From the NCBI RefSeq assembly GCF_002941025.1, contig NZ_PTJS01000001.1, positions 7,082,605 to 7,146,604 on the forward strand: a DNA stretch of 64,000 nt, read 5' to 3'. The translations under genes and the position numbers were made by a program. Below, piece after piece: positions 24,933 to 33,943 of the stretch. The notes beneath the pieces were generated by a model. It was not told where the DNA came from. It saw only the letters and a program-made list of their open reading frames with translations, and did not search any database. The stretch is from Streptomyces sp. QL37. Lineage in GTDB: Bacteria > Actinomycetota > Actinomycetes > Streptomycetales > Streptomycetaceae. How positions within the stretch are numbered: position 1 is the stretch's first letter; each line of letters begins with the position of its first letter.

Positions 24933-25721
24933 ATGCTCTCGGCAAAGAGTCTGTTCCAGGAGATCCTCGACAACGACGAGTCGTTCCGGCTGTTCTGCTC
25001 GATCGCCGCAGGCGGGGAGACGCAGGGCGGCTGGGAGAACGGTCGTATCGCCGCGCTCGTCCCCCCGGGTCTGCGCGAGCTGGCGCCCAAGGTCGCCCGG
25101 CACGGTGCCGACGAGGACAAGCACGGCCGGATCTTCAACGCCCTGCTCAAACAGCGCGGACTCCAGCCGGTGACGGTGCCGTACGAGACCGACTACACCC
25201 TCCTGCTGGAGCGCCACGGCATCGGCCTGGCCCACGACCGGCTCAGCCGTGAGGAGCCGCTCACCGAACGGGACGTCATCGTCTACCTGGCCCACAGCAG
25301 GGTCACCGAACAGCGGGCGTCCGAGCAGATGCGGCTCCTGCTGAAGCACTTCGCCGAGCACCCCGTCCTCGGCCGCGCCGTGAAGATGATCTCCCGGGAC
25401 GAGGACAACCATCTCGCGTACTGCCACGAGGAGCTCCTCCGCTTCGCCCGTGCCGGACACGGACGGACGATCCAGTCCGTCCTGCGGGAATGCGCCCAGG
25501 CCGAGATCCGCGTGTACCGCGACGTCAGCCTGGCCGTGATGAGCCACATGGGCGCCGTGCTGGGCTGGCCCCGCGCGAAGTCCGCCGTGCTCGTCGCGGG
25601 CATCCACGCGATGCACGCCTACGAGCGGCTGGTGGGCTGGCGGCGCATGGTGACCCTCGAACAGCCCACCCTGCGCGACGCTCTGGGCGGTCCCGCCGTC
25701 CCCGAGAACGAGTACGCCTGA
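24933..25721 (+). CDS. Ferritin-like-domain protein
   Basis: 262-residue helical protein. Two ExxH metal motifs, EDKH (in ADEDKHGRIF) and EDNH (in SRDEDNHLAYCHEEL), are spaced as in di-iron four-helix bundles, with additional Glu residues on neighbouring helices (VTEQRASEQ). The role is unknown; such proteins may be diiron oxidases or iron-binding proteins. I chose ATG 24933, with AAGGTGG five bases upstream. Its stop lies 6 nt from the corA stop, so the two genes converge with no space for a terminator; their transcripts must overlap. Confidence 0.75.
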   Translation: MLSAKSLFQEILDNDESFRLFCSIAAGGETQGGWENGRIAALVPPGLRELAPKVARHGADEDKHGRIFNALLKQRGLQPVTVPYETDYTLLLERHGIGLAHDRLSREEPLTERDVIVYLAHSRVTEQRASEQMRLLLKHFAEHPVLGRAVKMISRDEDNHLAYCHEELLRFARAGHGRTIQSVLRECAQAEIRVYRDVSLAVMSHMGAVLGWPRAKSAVLVAGIHAMHAYERLVGWRRMVTLEQPTLRDALGGPAVPENEYA

Positions 25722-25727
25722 GGCGCT

Positions 25728-26714
25728 CTACAGCCAGCCTCGGCGCTTGAACAGGCGGTACAGCCCGGCGACCGCGATGCCCATCAGCGCGATCACCGCC
25801 GGGTAGGTCCAGACCCAGTCGAGTTCGGGCATGTGCTCGAAGTTCATGCCGTAGATCCCGGCCACCATGGTGGGTACGGCGGCCATGGCCGCCCACGCCG
25901 AGATCTTCCGCATGTCGTCGTTCTGCCGGACGCCCACCTGCGCCAGATGCGCCGACAGAATGTCCGAGAGCAGCCGGTCGAGGCCCTCCACGTGCTCGAC
26001 GGCGCGCGTCAGATGGTCGTTCACGTCACGGAAGAACGGCTGTGAACCGGAGTCGACGAACGGCACGCCCGCGCTCGACAGCCGCGCCATCGGCGCGCTC
26101 AGCGGATTGGTCGCCCGGCGGAATTCCAGCACCTGCCGCTTGAAGGTGTAGATGCCCGCCGCCGTGTTCTTGGAGTCCCCGGTTCCGGTGGGGGCGAAGA
26201 CGTCCGCCTCCAGCTCCTCCAGGTCGACCTGGAGCTCGGCCGCGACCTCGATGTAGTGGTCCACCACGGCGTCGCTGACCGCGTAGAGCACCGACGTGGG
26301 CCCGTGCTTCAGGACCTCGGGCTCGGCCTCCAGCCGGCGCCGTACGGCCGCGAGGGGTGCCCCCTCTCCGTGGCGCACCGTCACGACGAAGGAATCCCCT
26401 ATGAACAGCATCAGCTCACCGGCGCTCACGGTGTCGCTCTCCTGCTCGTAGACCACCGGCTTGATGACGACGAACAGGGAGTCGTCGTAGATCTCCAGCT
26501 TCGGCCGCTGATGGGCCCGCAGGGCATCCTCCACCGCCAGCGGATGCAGCGCGAACTCGCTGCTGACCAGGTCGAACTCCTTCTCCGTGGGCTCGTGCAG
26601 CCCGATCCAGACGAAGGCGTCCCCGGTGGCGCGTGCCTCGTCGAGGGCATCGGAGAAGTCGGCGGGACCCTCGGTCCTGCGCCCGTCCCGGTAAATTCCG
26701 CAGTCGACGATCAC
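25728..26714 (-). CDS. corA: Magnesium/cobalt transporter CorA family
   Basis: 328-residue pentameric divalent cation channel. A long cytosolic N-terminal funnel domain is followed by two C-terminal membrane helices. The selectivity motif GMN is intact in YGMNFEHMPE, and the C-terminus ends with the basic LFKRRGWL. The best start is the GTG at 26712-26714, giving a protein beginning MIVDCGIYRDGRRTEG as in related actinobacterial CorA proteins, with GGGAAG eight bases upstream. Longer in-frame starts overlap the divergent phosphomutase gene and are unlikely. Confidence 0.9.
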   Translation of the reverse strand: MIVDCGIYRDGRRTEGPADFSDALDEARATGDAFVWIGLHEPTEKEFDLVSSEFALHPLAVEDALRAHQRPKLEIYDDSLFVVIKPVVYEQESDTVSAGELMLFIGDSFVVTVRHGEGAPLAAVRRRLEAEPEVLKHGPTSVLYAVSDAVVDHYIEVAAELQVDLEELEADVFAPTGTGDSKNTAAGIYTFKRQVLEFRRATNPLSAPMARLSSAGVPFVDSGSQPFFRDVNDHLTRAVEHVEGLDRLLSDILSAHLAQVGVRQNDDMRKISAWAAMAAVPTMVAGIYGMNFEHMPELDWVWTYPAVIALMGIAVAGLYRLFKRRGWL

Positions 26715-26753
26715 CCGCGCATTCTTCCCTGCCGCGAAGCGTTCACGCACCTC

Positions 26754-26759
26754 TACGCT
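26754..26759 (+). promoter_or_regulatory. -10 box of the leaderless phosphomutase-like gene
   Basis: TACGCT lies seven bases before the ATG at 26767, implying transcription starts at or near the start codon. No ribosome site is present. Confidence 0.5.
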
Positions 26760-26766
26760 GGCAGGT

Positions 26767-27477
26767 ATGCCCACGCTCATCCTTGTACGACACGGCCGCT
26801 CGACCGCCAACACCTCCGGAGTGCTCGCCGGCCGCACCCCCGGCGTATCCCTCGACGAACGCGGTGGGGAACAGGCCGCCGCGCTGCCCGGCCGCCTGTC
26901 CGCCCTCACGCTCGTGGCCGCCGTCAGCAGCCCGCTGCAGCGCTGCCGGGAGACGCTCCAGCCGCTGCTCGACGCCCGCCCGGACCTCCCGCTGCACACC
27001 GAGGACCGGATCAGCGAGTGCGACTACGGGGACTGGTCGGGGCGCAAACTCGCCGAGCTCTCGGACGAACCGCTGATGAGGGTCGTCCAGCAGCACCCCT
27101 CCGCAGCCGCCTTCCCCGGGGGCGAGTCGATGCGGGCCATGCAGGCCCGGGCCGTCGACGCCGTACGCGACTGGAACTCCCGTGTGGAGGCGGAGCACGG
27201 CGAGGACGCCACGTATCTGATGTGTTCGCACGGCGACATCATCAAGGCCCTCGTCGCCGACGCGCTCGGCATGCATCTCGACCTCTTCCAGCGCCTGCAC
27301 GCGGACCCGTGTTCCGTCACCGCGATCCGCTACACCTCTCTGCGCCCCTTCCTCCTCCGCCTCGGCGACACGGGCGACTTCGCGTCCCTGGCACCACGTG
27401 AACAGGCCATCGGGGCCGACGCGGCGGGGGAGACGGCAACGGATGCGGCCGTCGGGGGCGGCGCTGGGGCACCGTGA
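26767..27477 (+). CDS. Histidine phosphatase-fold protein, MSMEG_4193 family
   Basis: 236 residues with the RHG motif LVRHGRSTAN at the N-terminus, a second Arg and Glu (RISECDYGDWSG) and the catalytic His in MCSHGDIIKAL. This is the phosphoglycerate mutase/acid phosphatase fold of the actinobacterial MSMEG_4193 family of putative phosphomutases. The substrate is unknown. It is the first gene of a conserved cluster with DUF3090, the SCO1664-family protein and mshC. The start is leaderless (-10 TACGCT seven bases upstream). The C-terminal about 30 residues are Ala/Gly-rich. A 106-nt gap to the next gene may contain a second promoter. Confidence 0.88.
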   Translation: MPTLILVRHGRSTANTSGVLAGRTPGVSLDERGGEQAAALPGRLSALTLVAAVSSPLQRCRETLQPLLDARPDLPLHTEDRISECDYGDWSGRKLAELSDEPLMRVVQQHPSAAAFPGGESMRAMQARAVDAVRDWNSRVEAEHGEDATYLMCSHGDIIKALVADALGMHLDLFQRLHADPCSVTAIRYTSLRPFLLRLGDTGDFASLAPREQAIGADAAGETATDAAVGGGAGAP

Positions 27478-27583
27478 TCGCTCCGCGCAGTAGGGTGGAC
27501 GCGCCGTAGAGGCCCTGCGGGACATCTCGCCGGGCCCCGGGGCCGCCCCCATCCGCCATCACATTTCTCAAGGGAGACAGGAC

Positions 27584-28174
27584 GTGTCCCGTCAGGTGTT
27601 CCTCTACGACCCTCCGGACCGTTTCGTGGCCGGTACGGTCGGGCTGCCTGGCCGCCGTACGTTTTTCCTGCAGGCATCCTCGCGCGGCCGGGTCACGAGC
27701 GTGGCCCTGGAGAAGACGCAGGTCGCCGCGTTGGCCGAACGGATCGACGAACTCCTCGACGAGGTCGTGCGGCGGACCGGCGGCAACTCACCGGTGCCCG
27801 CCGTGGCACCCATGGACGTCACCGACAGCGCTCCGCTCGACGCCCCCGTCGAGGAGGAGTTCAGGGTCGGCACGATGGCGCTCGCCTGGGACGGCGAGGA
27901 GCAGCGCATGATCGTCGAGGCGCAGGCCCTCGTCGAGCTGGACGCCGACTCCGAGGACGACCTCGCCGAAGCCGAGGAAAGGCTTCTGCAGGACGAGGAG
28001 AACGGCCCGCCGATGCTGCGCGTCCGGCTGAGCGGCGCTCAGGCGCGGGCGTTCGCCAAACGCGCGCTGGACGTCGTGAACGCGGGCCGCCCGCCCTGCC
28101 CGCTCTGCAGCCTCCCCCTCGACCCGGAAGGACACGTATGCCCGCGCCAGAACGGATACCGTCGCGGGGCCTGA
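27584..28174 (+). CDS. DUF3090-family protein with C-terminal zinc-binding motif
   Basis: 196 residues. The start MSRQVFLYDPPDRFVAGTVG and the C-terminal CPLCSLPLDPEGHVCPR identify the conserved actinobacterial DUF3090 family. The Cys/Cys/His/Cys pattern at the end is a likely zinc site. Function unknown; always found beside the MSMEG_4193-type and SCO1664-type proteins. The start is GTG 27584 with AAGGGAG upstream. Its 3' end overlaps the next gene by 37 nt, including the zinc motif region, so the two are tightly coupled in translation. Confidence 0.88.
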   Translation: MSRQVFLYDPPDRFVAGTVGLPGRRTFFLQASSRGRVTSVALEKTQVAALAERIDELLDEVVRRTGGNSPVPAVAPMDVTDSAPLDAPVEEEFRVGTMALAWDGEEQRMIVEAQALVELDADSEDDLAEAEERLLQDEENGPPMLRVRLSGAQARAFAKRALDVVNAGRPPCPLCSLPLDPEGHVCPRQNGYRRGA

Positions 28175-28998
28175 CGGAGGCGGGGCTGCGCACTCTCCTC
28201 GCCGAGGGGGAGCTCACCGTCCTCGGCCGGGTCAGGGGCGCGTCGAACGCGGTGCTCCACTGCACGGTCGCGTACGAGGGCGAGGAACGCCTCTGCGTCT
28301 ACAAGCCGGTCGCCGGCGAGCAGCCGCTCTGGGACTTCCCCGACGGCACGCTCGCCCAGCGGGAGGTCGCCGCGTACGAGATCTCCGAGGCCACCGGCTG
28401 GGGACTCGTGCCGCCCACGGTGCTGCGGGAGGGCCCCTACGGCGAGGGCATGTGCCAGCTGTGGATCGAGGCGGAGGCCGGCGACGAGGAAGCCGCGGCG
28501 TCCGCCCACGGGCTGCCGCCCCTGCTCGCGCTCGTCGAGGCCGAGGAGCCCGGGGAGGGCTGGAAGGCGGTCGGCTTCGCCGAGGTGGGGGAGGGGAGGA
28601 CCGCCCTGCTGGTGCACGCCGACGATCCCCGGCTGCGCAGACTCGCGGTCCTGGACGCGGTGATCAACAACGGCGACCGCAAGGGAGGGCACCTGCTGTC
28701 CGCGCCCGGCGGGCGGCTGTACGGCATCGACCACGGCGTCACCTTCAACGCGGACGACAAGCTGCGCACCCTCCTGTGGGGGTGGGCGGGCGAGCCGCTG
28801 ACGGCGGAGGCCACCGAGGTGCTCGACCGGCTCTCCGCCGGCCTGGAACCGGGCGCGGTGCTCGCCACCCGGTTGGGGGAACTGATCACCGCGGCGGAGA
28901 CCGACGCCCTGCGCGGCCGGGTGGAGAGCCTCCGCAAGTCCGGCCGCCACCCCCTGCCGAGCGGTGACTGGCCGCCGATCCCGTGGCCGCCCGTGTGA
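28138..28998 (+). CDS. SCO1664-family protein with PI3/4-kinase-like fold
   Basis: 286 residues. LCVYKPVAGEQPLWDFPDGTLAQREVAAYEIS has a conserved Lys followed by a Glu on the next helix, and VINNGDRKGGHLL plus YGIDHGVTF resemble the catalytic and metal-binding loops of phosphatidylinositol-kinase-like or HipA-like enzymes. A phosphotransferase role is plausible but the substrate is unknown. Start ATG 28138 lies inside the DUF3090 gene (37-nt overlap). Together with the phosphatase-fold protein it forms a kinase/phosphatase-like pair next to mshC. No membrane segments. Confidence 0.85.
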   Translation: MPAPERIPSRGLTEAGLRTLLAEGELTVLGRVRGASNAVLHCTVAYEGEERLCVYKPVAGEQPLWDFPDGTLAQREVAAYEISEATGWGLVPPTVLREGPYGEGMCQLWIEAEAGDEEAAASAHGLPPLLALVEAEEPGEGWKAVGFAEVGEGRTALLVHADDPRLRRLAVLDAVINNGDRKGGHLLSAPGGRLYGIDHGVTFNADDKLRTLLWGWAGEPLTAEATEVLDRLSAGLEPGAVLATRLGELITAAETDALRGRVESLRKSGRHPLPSGDWPPIPWPPV

Positions 28999-29130
28999 CA
29001 CCGCCCCACCGGGGTCCGGGGCGGAGGGCCGCTCCGGACACCGGTGCGTAGGCGAGAACCGCCCCGGCCGCAAGACCGCCTCTTCGGCCACGATCTGCCA
29101 TCCGGTTCGTATCCGGAAGCATCGTCCGGT

Positions 29131-29136
29131 TACGCT
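29131..29136 (+). promoter_or_regulatory. -10 box of leaderless mshC
   Basis: TACGCT lies six bases before the mshC ATG (29143); no ribosome site is present. mshC therefore has its own start of transcription although the three genes upstream point the same way. Confidence 0.5.
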
Positions 29137-29142
29137 CATGAC

Positions 29143-30372
29143 ATGCATGCCTGGCCCGCTTCTGAGGTCCCCGCCCTGCCTGGCAAGGGCCGCGACCTTC
29201 GGATCCACGACACCGCGACCGGCGGACGGATCACCCTTGACCCCGGTCCCGTCGCCCGCATCTATGTCTGCGGCATCACGCCGTACGACGCGACCCATAT
29301 GGGTCATGCGGCGACCTACAACGCGTTCGACCTCGTTCAGCGCGTGTGGCTCGACACCAAGCGGCAGGTTCACTACGTCCAGAACGTGACCGACGTGGAT
29401 GATCCGCTGCTGGAGCGGGCCGTGCGCGACGGCGAGGACTGGACCGAGCTCGCGGAGCGCGAGACGGCTCTCTTCCGGGAGGACATGACCGCCCTGCGCA
29501 TGCTCCCCCCGAAGCACTACATCGGGGCCGTCGAGGCGATACCGGGCATCGTCCCGCTCGTGGAACGCCTCCGCGACGCGGGCGCCGCCTACGAACTCGA
29601 CGGCGACGTGTACTTCTCCGTCGAGTGCGACCCGCACTTCGGCGAGGTCTCCGGCCTCGACGCCGAGGCCATGCGGCTGCTCTCCGCCGAGCGCGGCGGT
29701 GACCCGGAGCGCCCCGGCAAGAAGAACCCGCTCGACCCGATGCTCTGGATGGCCGCCCGTGAGGGCGAGCCGAGCTGGGACGGCGGCTCCCTCGGCCGTG
29801 GCAGGCCCGGCTGGCACATCGAGTGCGTCGCCATCGCGCTCGACCACCTCGGGATGAGCTTCGACGTGCAGGGGGGCGGCTCCGACCTCGCCTTCCCGCA
29901 CCACGAGATGGGCGCCTCGCACGCTCAGGTGCTGACAGGGGAGCACCCCTTCGCCCGCGCCTACGTACACGCCGGCATGGTCGCTCTGAACGGCGAGAAG
30001 ATGTCCAAGTCCAAGGGCAACCTCGTCTTCGTGTCGGCGCTGCGCCGGGACGACGTGGACCCCGCCGCGATCCGGCTCGCCCTGCTCGCTCACCACTACA
30101 GGGCCGACTGGGAGTGGACCGACCAGGTACTCGCCGACGCCGTCGAGCGTCTCGCCAGGTGGCGGGCCGCCGTCTCCCGGCCCGACGGACTCCCCGCCGA
30201 CGCGCTGGTCGAGGAGGTGCGGGAGGCCCTGGCCGACGATCTGGACGCCCCGGCCGCCCTCGCCGCCGTGGACCGCTGGGCCGCGGAGCAGAGCTCCGGC
30301 GGAGGCACGGACGAGGGTGCGCCCGGACTCGTCTCACGCACCGTCGACGCCCTGCTGGGCGTCGCGCTCTGA
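29143..30372 (+). CDS. mshC: Cysteine:GlcN-Ins ligase (mycothiol biosynthesis)
   Basis: 409-residue ligase that joins cysteine to glucosaminyl-inositol with ATP, the third step of mycothiol synthesis. It is a cysteinyl-tRNA synthetase relative: the HIGH-like [19 protein letters not shown], zinc residues in [11 protein letters not shown] and HHEMGAS, and the KMSKSKGN loop are all present, while the C-terminal anticodon-binding domain of the synthetase is absent. Length equals that of the Streptomyces enzyme. The start ATG 29143 is leaderless. It converges on parJ, separated by a perfect 18-bp hairpin. Its product supports the mycothiol-dependent dehydrogenase at 7257. Confidence 0.95.
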   Translation: MHAWPASEVPALPGKGRDLRIHDTATGGRITLDPGPVARIYVCGITPYDATHMGHAATYNAFDLVQRVWLDTKRQVHYVQNVTDVDDPLLERAVRDGEDWTELAERETALFREDMTALRMLPPKHYIGAVEAIPGIVPLVERLRDAGAAYELDGDVYFSVECDPHFGEVSGLDAEAMRLLSAERGGDPERPGKKNPLDPMLWMAAREGEPSWDGGSLGRGRPGWHIECVAIALDHLGMSFDVQGGGSDLAFPHHEMGASHAQVLTGEHPFARAYVHAGMVALNGEKMSKSKGNLVFVSALRRDDVDPAAIRLALLAHHYRADWEWTDQVLADAVERLARWRAAVSRPDGLPADALVEEVREALADDLDAPAALAAVDRWAAEQSSGGGTDEGAPGLVSRTVDALLGVAL

Positions 30373-30390
30373 CACCGCCCACAGACCGCC

Positions 30391-30437
30391 GAACGGCCCC
30401 GGACTTCGCGAGAGATCGACGAAGTCCGGGGCCGTTC
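30391..30437. terminator. Bidirectional terminator between mshC and parJ
   Basis: Arms 30391-30408 and 30420-30437 form a perfect 18-bp stem (outer GAACGGCC with GGCCGTTC) around an 11-nt loop. Confidence 0.85.
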
Positions 30438-30457
30438 CCCGTGCGGGTGGCGGGTGG

Positions 30458-31501
30458 TCAGTCGTCCGAGGCGTCCTCGTCCGGCCCGGCGGGCGGCGGG
30501 TCCTCGGGCGTGGTTCCCCCGTCGGCGTCCTTCGGCCGGCCCTTGTCCTTCTCCGGACGCTGCGGCTTCGGCGGCCTCGTACGACCGCCTGAGGTGTCCC
30601 GCAGGTAGGGCACGTCGCCGCTCTCCGTGGCGTGACCGCCCGGCCCCTGGCCGGGGCCGTTGACGTCCCTGCGCCGCAGATAGCGCTCGAACTCGCGGGC
30701 GATGGCCTCGCCCGACGCCTCGGGCAGCTCGGCGGTGTCCCGCGCCTCCTCCAGCGTCTGCACGTACTCCGCGACCTCGCTGTCCTCGGCGGCCAGCTGA
30801 TCGACCCCGAGCTGCCAGGCGCGGGCGTCCTCAGGCAGCTCGCCCAGCGGGATCCGCAGCCCGAGCAGATCCTCCAGGCGGTTCAGGAGCGCCAGTGTCG
30901 CCTTCGGGTTCGGCGGCTGCGACACGTAGTGCGGCACCGCCGCCCACAGACTCACCGCGGGCACCCCCGCATGCGTGCAGGCCTCCTGGAGGATGCCCAC
31001 GATCCCGGTCGGCCCCTCGTACCGGGTCTCCTCCAGGTCCATGGTCCTCGCCAGGTCCGGGTCCGAGGTGACCCCGCTGACGGGCACCGGCCTGGTGTGC
31101 GGGGTGTCGCCGAGCAGCGCCCCCAGGATGACGACCATCTCGACGCCCAGCTCATGGGCGAAGCCCAGGATCTCGTTGCAGTACGAACGCCAGCGCATGG
31201 ACGGTTCGATGCCGCGGATCAGCACCAGGTCACGGGGTTTCTCGCCGCCGACCCGGACCACGGAGAGCCGGGTGGTGGGCCAGGTGATCTTGCGTGTCCC
31301 ACCGTCCAGCCACACCGTGGGCCGGTTGACCTGGAAGTCGTAGTAGTCCTCGGCGTCGAGCGCCGCGAAGACCTCGCCCTTCCACTCCCGGTCCAGATGC
31401 GCGACCGCTGTGGAGGCGGCGTCACCCGCGTCGTTCCAGCCCTCGAACGCGGCCACCATGACCGGGTCGATCAGCTCGGGTACCCCCTCGAGCTCGATCA
31501 C
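30458..31501 (-). CDS. parJ: PAC2-family protein ParJ
   Basis: 347 residues. The N-terminal two thirds are a PAC2 domain (proteasome assembly chaperone 2-like; MVAAFEGWNDAGDAASTAV, LLGDTPHTRPVPV, YEGPTGIVGILQEAC). The last about 70 residues are a charged Pro/Asp-rich tail. It corresponds to S. coelicolor SCO1662, described as ParJ, which binds ParA and limits its polymerisation during sporulation; the name rests on gene order and family from memory. The start is GTG at 31499-31501, with GGAAGGAGG five bases upstream, an exceptionally strong site. It is divergent from the fuconate cluster. Confidence 0.85.
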   Translation of the reverse strand: MIELEGVPELIDPVMVAAFEGWNDAGDAASTAVAHLDREWKGEVFAALDAEDYYDFQVNRPTVWLDGGTRKITWPTTRLSVVRVGGEKPRDLVLIRGIEPSMRWRSYCNEILGFAHELGVEMVVILGALLGDTPHTRPVPVSGVTSDPDLARTMDLEETRYEGPTGIVGILQEACTHAGVPAVSLWAAVPHYVSQPPNPKATLALLNRLEDLLGLRIPLGELPEDARAWQLGVDQLAAEDSEVAEYVQTLEEARDTAELPEASGEAIAREFERYLRRRDVNGPGQGPGGHATESGDVPYLRDTSGGRTRPPKPQRPEKDKGRPKDADGGTTPEDPPPAGPDEDASDD

Positions 31502-31681
31502 CCAGGCCTCCTTCCGAAGTTCCCTTGTGTACGGACCAACCTTACGGCTTCCGCCCTGTTCCGCCGCAGCCGTTTGCGCGCGGAAGTGAAGCGTGCCACC
31601 TCTTGATTCATCCGAGCTGTACCGACGGAAACAGATCAAACTTGGTCCGGACCCTGGACTGCGGGGCACGCAGGAGGTTAT

Positions 31682-31711
31682 ACATCGGATGACCACTGAG
31701 AGATCCGATGT
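31682..31711. promoter_or_regulatory. Candidate fuconate-cluster operator pair
   Basis: Two copies of an 11-bp palindrome ACATCnGATGT, each with one mismatch: ACATCGGATGA (31682-31692) and AGATCCGATGT (31701-31711). Together they also form a perfect 9-bp inverted repeat ACATCGGAT/ATCCGATGT. The 12-mer ATACATCGGATG (31680-31691) occurs identically upstream of the cluster's GntR gene. Confidence 0.75.
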
Positions 31712-31730
31712 TATTCCCCTGGGGGCGCAC

Positions 31731-33050
31731 ATGAGTCTGACCGTCATGGATTTCGAGGTCGACGACATCCGCTTTCCCACCTCGGAACAGCTGGACGGCT
31801 CGGACGCCATGAACCCGGACCCCGACTACTCCGCCGCCTACGTCGTCCTGCGCACGGACGGCGAGGGCGCGGAGGGGCACGGCTTCTGCTTCACCATCGG
31901 CCGCGGCAACGATGTCATGGCCGCGGCCATCGAGGCGCTCCGCCCGCATGTGGCGGGACGCCCCGCCCCGCGTACGGCCGCGGACCTCGCCGCCCTGTAC
32001 CGCGAGCTCACGCACGACTCCCAGCTGCGCTGGCTCGGCCCGGAGAAGGGCGTGATGCACATGGCGGCCGGCGCAGTCGTCAACGCGGCCTGGGACCTCG
32101 CGGCGAAGCTGGCCGGGAAGCCCGTCTGGCAGTTCCTCGCGGAGATGACCCCGGAGGAGCTCGTCTCCCTCGTCGACTTCCGCTACCTCAGCGACGCCCT
32201 CACCCCGCAGGAGGCGCTGACCATCCTCCGCGCCGCGGAGCCGGGCCGCGCCGAGCGCACCGAGCGGCTGCTGGCCGAGGGCTATCCGGCGTACACCACC
32301 TCGCCCGGCTGGCTGGGATACGACGACGACAAGCTCGTACGCCTGGCCGAGGAGGCCGTCGCGGACGGTTTCACCCAGATCAAGCTGAAGGTCGGCGCCG
32401 ACCTGGACGACGACATCCGCAGGCTCACGCTCGCCCGCCGGGCCGTCGGCCCCGGCATCCGGATCGCCGTCGACGCCAACCAGCGCTGGGACGTCGCCGA
32501 GGCGTTGGAGTGGATGACCGCGCTCGCCCCGTACGACCCGTACTGGATCGAGGAGCCGACCAGCCCCGACGACGTGCTCGGCCACGCCGCCGTGCGCGCC
32601 GGGCAGCCCGTCAAGGTCGCCACCGGGGAACACATCGCCAACCGGGTCGTGTTCAAGCAGCTGCTCCAGGCCGGCGCGGTCGACTTCGTCCAGATCGACG
32701 CCGCACGCGTCGCCGGGGTCAACGAGAACCTCGCGATCCTGCTGCTCGCCGCCAAGTTCGGCGTCCCGGTCTGCCCCCACGCGGGAGGTGTCGGACTGTG
32801 CGAACTGGTCCAGCACCTCTCGATGTTCGACTACGTCGCGGTGTCCGGCAGCTGGGAGGACCGCGTCATCGAGTACGTCGACCATCTCCACGAACACTTC
32901 GCCGAACCGGTCGTCGTCGAGAACGGCCGTTACGCCACCCCCCGCCAACCGGGCTTCTCGGCCCGGATGCTTCCCGACTCGATCGCCGCACACCGCTACC
33001 CGCAGGGCCCTGTCTGGCAGGCCCGCCGCACCCCCGAGGAGAACGACTGA
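31731..33050 (+). CDS. fucD: L-fuconate dehydratase-like enolase-superfamily enzyme
   Basis: 439 residues, highly similar by eye to bacterial L-fuconate dehydratase and its human counterpart ENOSF1. Diagnostic stretches are [43 protein letters not shown], the KxK base motif IKLKVGAD, the metal ligands [17 protein letters not shown] and ATGEHIANR, and the catalytic His in [10 protein letters not shown]. It should dehydrate L-fuconate to 2-keto-3-deoxy-L-fuconate. I chose ATG 31731 with GGGGG five bases upstream; starts at 31689 and 31746 are possible. It overlaps the SDR gene by one base (TGATG). Operators precede it. Confidence 0.88.
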   Translation: MSLTVMDFEVDDIRFPTSEQLDGSDAMNPDPDYSAAYVVLRTDGEGAEGHGFCFTIGRGNDVMAAAIEALRPHVAGRPAPRTAADLAALYRELTHDSQLRWLGPEKGVMHMAAGAVVNAAWDLAAKLAGKPVWQFLAEMTPEELVSLVDFRYLSDALTPQEALTILRAAEPGRAERTERLLAEGYPAYTTSPGWLGYDDDKLVRLAEEAVADGFTQIKLKVGADLDDDIRRLTLARRAVGPGIRIAVDANQRWDVAEALEWMTALAPYDPYWIEEPTSPDDVLGHAAVRAGQPVKVATGEHIANRVVFKQLLQAGAVDFVQIDAARVAGVNENLAILLLAAKFGVPVCPHAGGVGLCELVQHLSMFDYVAVSGSWEDRVIEYVDHLHEHFAEPVVVENGRYATPRQPGFSARMLPDSIAAHRYPQGPVWQARRTPEEND

Positions 33051-33829
33051 TGGCCGGTACGCAGGATTTCGACGGACTGTCCGCCCTGGTGACGGGTGGC
33101 GCGTCGGGGATCGGAGCCGCTGTGGCGACCCTGCTGCTCGCCCGCGGGGCGCGAGTCGCGGTACTCGACCTCGATCCCAAGGGCGCTCCCGAGGGGGCAC
33201 TCGCCCTGGAGGCCGACGTCACGGACGACGACGCCGTACGCAACGCCGTCGACCGGGCGGCCGCGGAGCTGGGCGGCCTGCACACCCTGGTGTCCAACGC
33301 GGGGATCGGCTCGATCGGTACGGTCGAGGACAACACGGACGCGGAATGGACCCGCGTGCTGGACATCAACGTGCTCGGCATGGTCCGCACGGCCCGCCAC
33401 GCGCTGCCCCATCTGCGGCGTGCCGCCGCCGGGCGGCCCGGGGCCGTGTCGATCACCCAGACCTGCTCCATCGCCGCGACCGCCGGTCTGCCGCAGCGTG
33501 CGCTCTACAGCGCAAGCAAGGGCGCCGTGCTCTCCCTCACCCTCGCGATGGCTGCCGACCACGTCCGCGAGGGCATCAGGGTCAACTGCGTCAACCCCGG
33601 CACCGCGGACACCCCCTGGATCGGCCGGCTGCTCGGCCAGGCGGAGGACCCGGCCGCCGAGCGCGCCGCACTCGACGCCCGCCAGCCGCTGGGCAGGCTG
33701 GTCTCCGCCGACGAGGTGGCGGCCGCGATCGTCTACCTCGCCAGTCCCGCCGCGGCCTCCGTGACGGGCACCGCACTGGCCGTCGACGGAGGAATGCAGG
33801 GCCTGCGTCTGCGCCCCGCCGACGCCTGA
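33050..33829 (+). CDS. Short-chain dehydrogenase/reductase of the fuconate cluster
   Basis: 259-residue SDR: cofactor motif TGGASGIG, NAGIG strand end, active-site Ser in TQTCSIAAT, Tyr-Lys in YSASKGA, and C-terminal VTGTALAVDGGM. The Asp at the end of beta-2 (VLDLDP) favours NAD over NADP. In the nonphosphorylating L-fucose pathway two SDR steps exist: L-fucose dehydrogenase and 2-keto-3-deoxy-L-fuconate dehydrogenase. Coupling to the dehydratase (one-base overlap, TGATG) fits the second slightly better, but sequence alone does not decide. Confidence 0.82.
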   Translation: MAGTQDFDGLSALVTGGASGIGAAVATLLLARGARVAVLDLDPKGAPEGALALEADVTDDDAVRNAVDRAAAELGGLHTLVSNAGIGSIGTVEDNTDAEWTRVLDINVLGMVRTARHALPHLRRAAAGRPGAVSITQTCSIAATAGLPQRALYSASKGAVLSLTLAMAADHVREGIRVNCVNPGTADTPWIGRLLGQAEDPAAERAALDARQPLGRLVSADEVAAAIVYLASPAAASVTGTALAVDGGMQGLRLRPADA

Positions 33830-33943
33830 CCGCGAGGGGCGCGGCCCCGGCCGGACCACCCGCGCCCCGCCCGTCGTACCACCCGCGACCCAGCACATGC
33901 CAACGGATCTCCGAGCCGGTACTCACAAAGGAACGGGACACCA

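Noticed and set aside
33050..33829. Naming the SDR as L-fucose dehydrogenase
   Set aside because: Sequence does not separate this from 2-keto-3-deoxy-L-fuconate dehydrogenase, so only the family is called.
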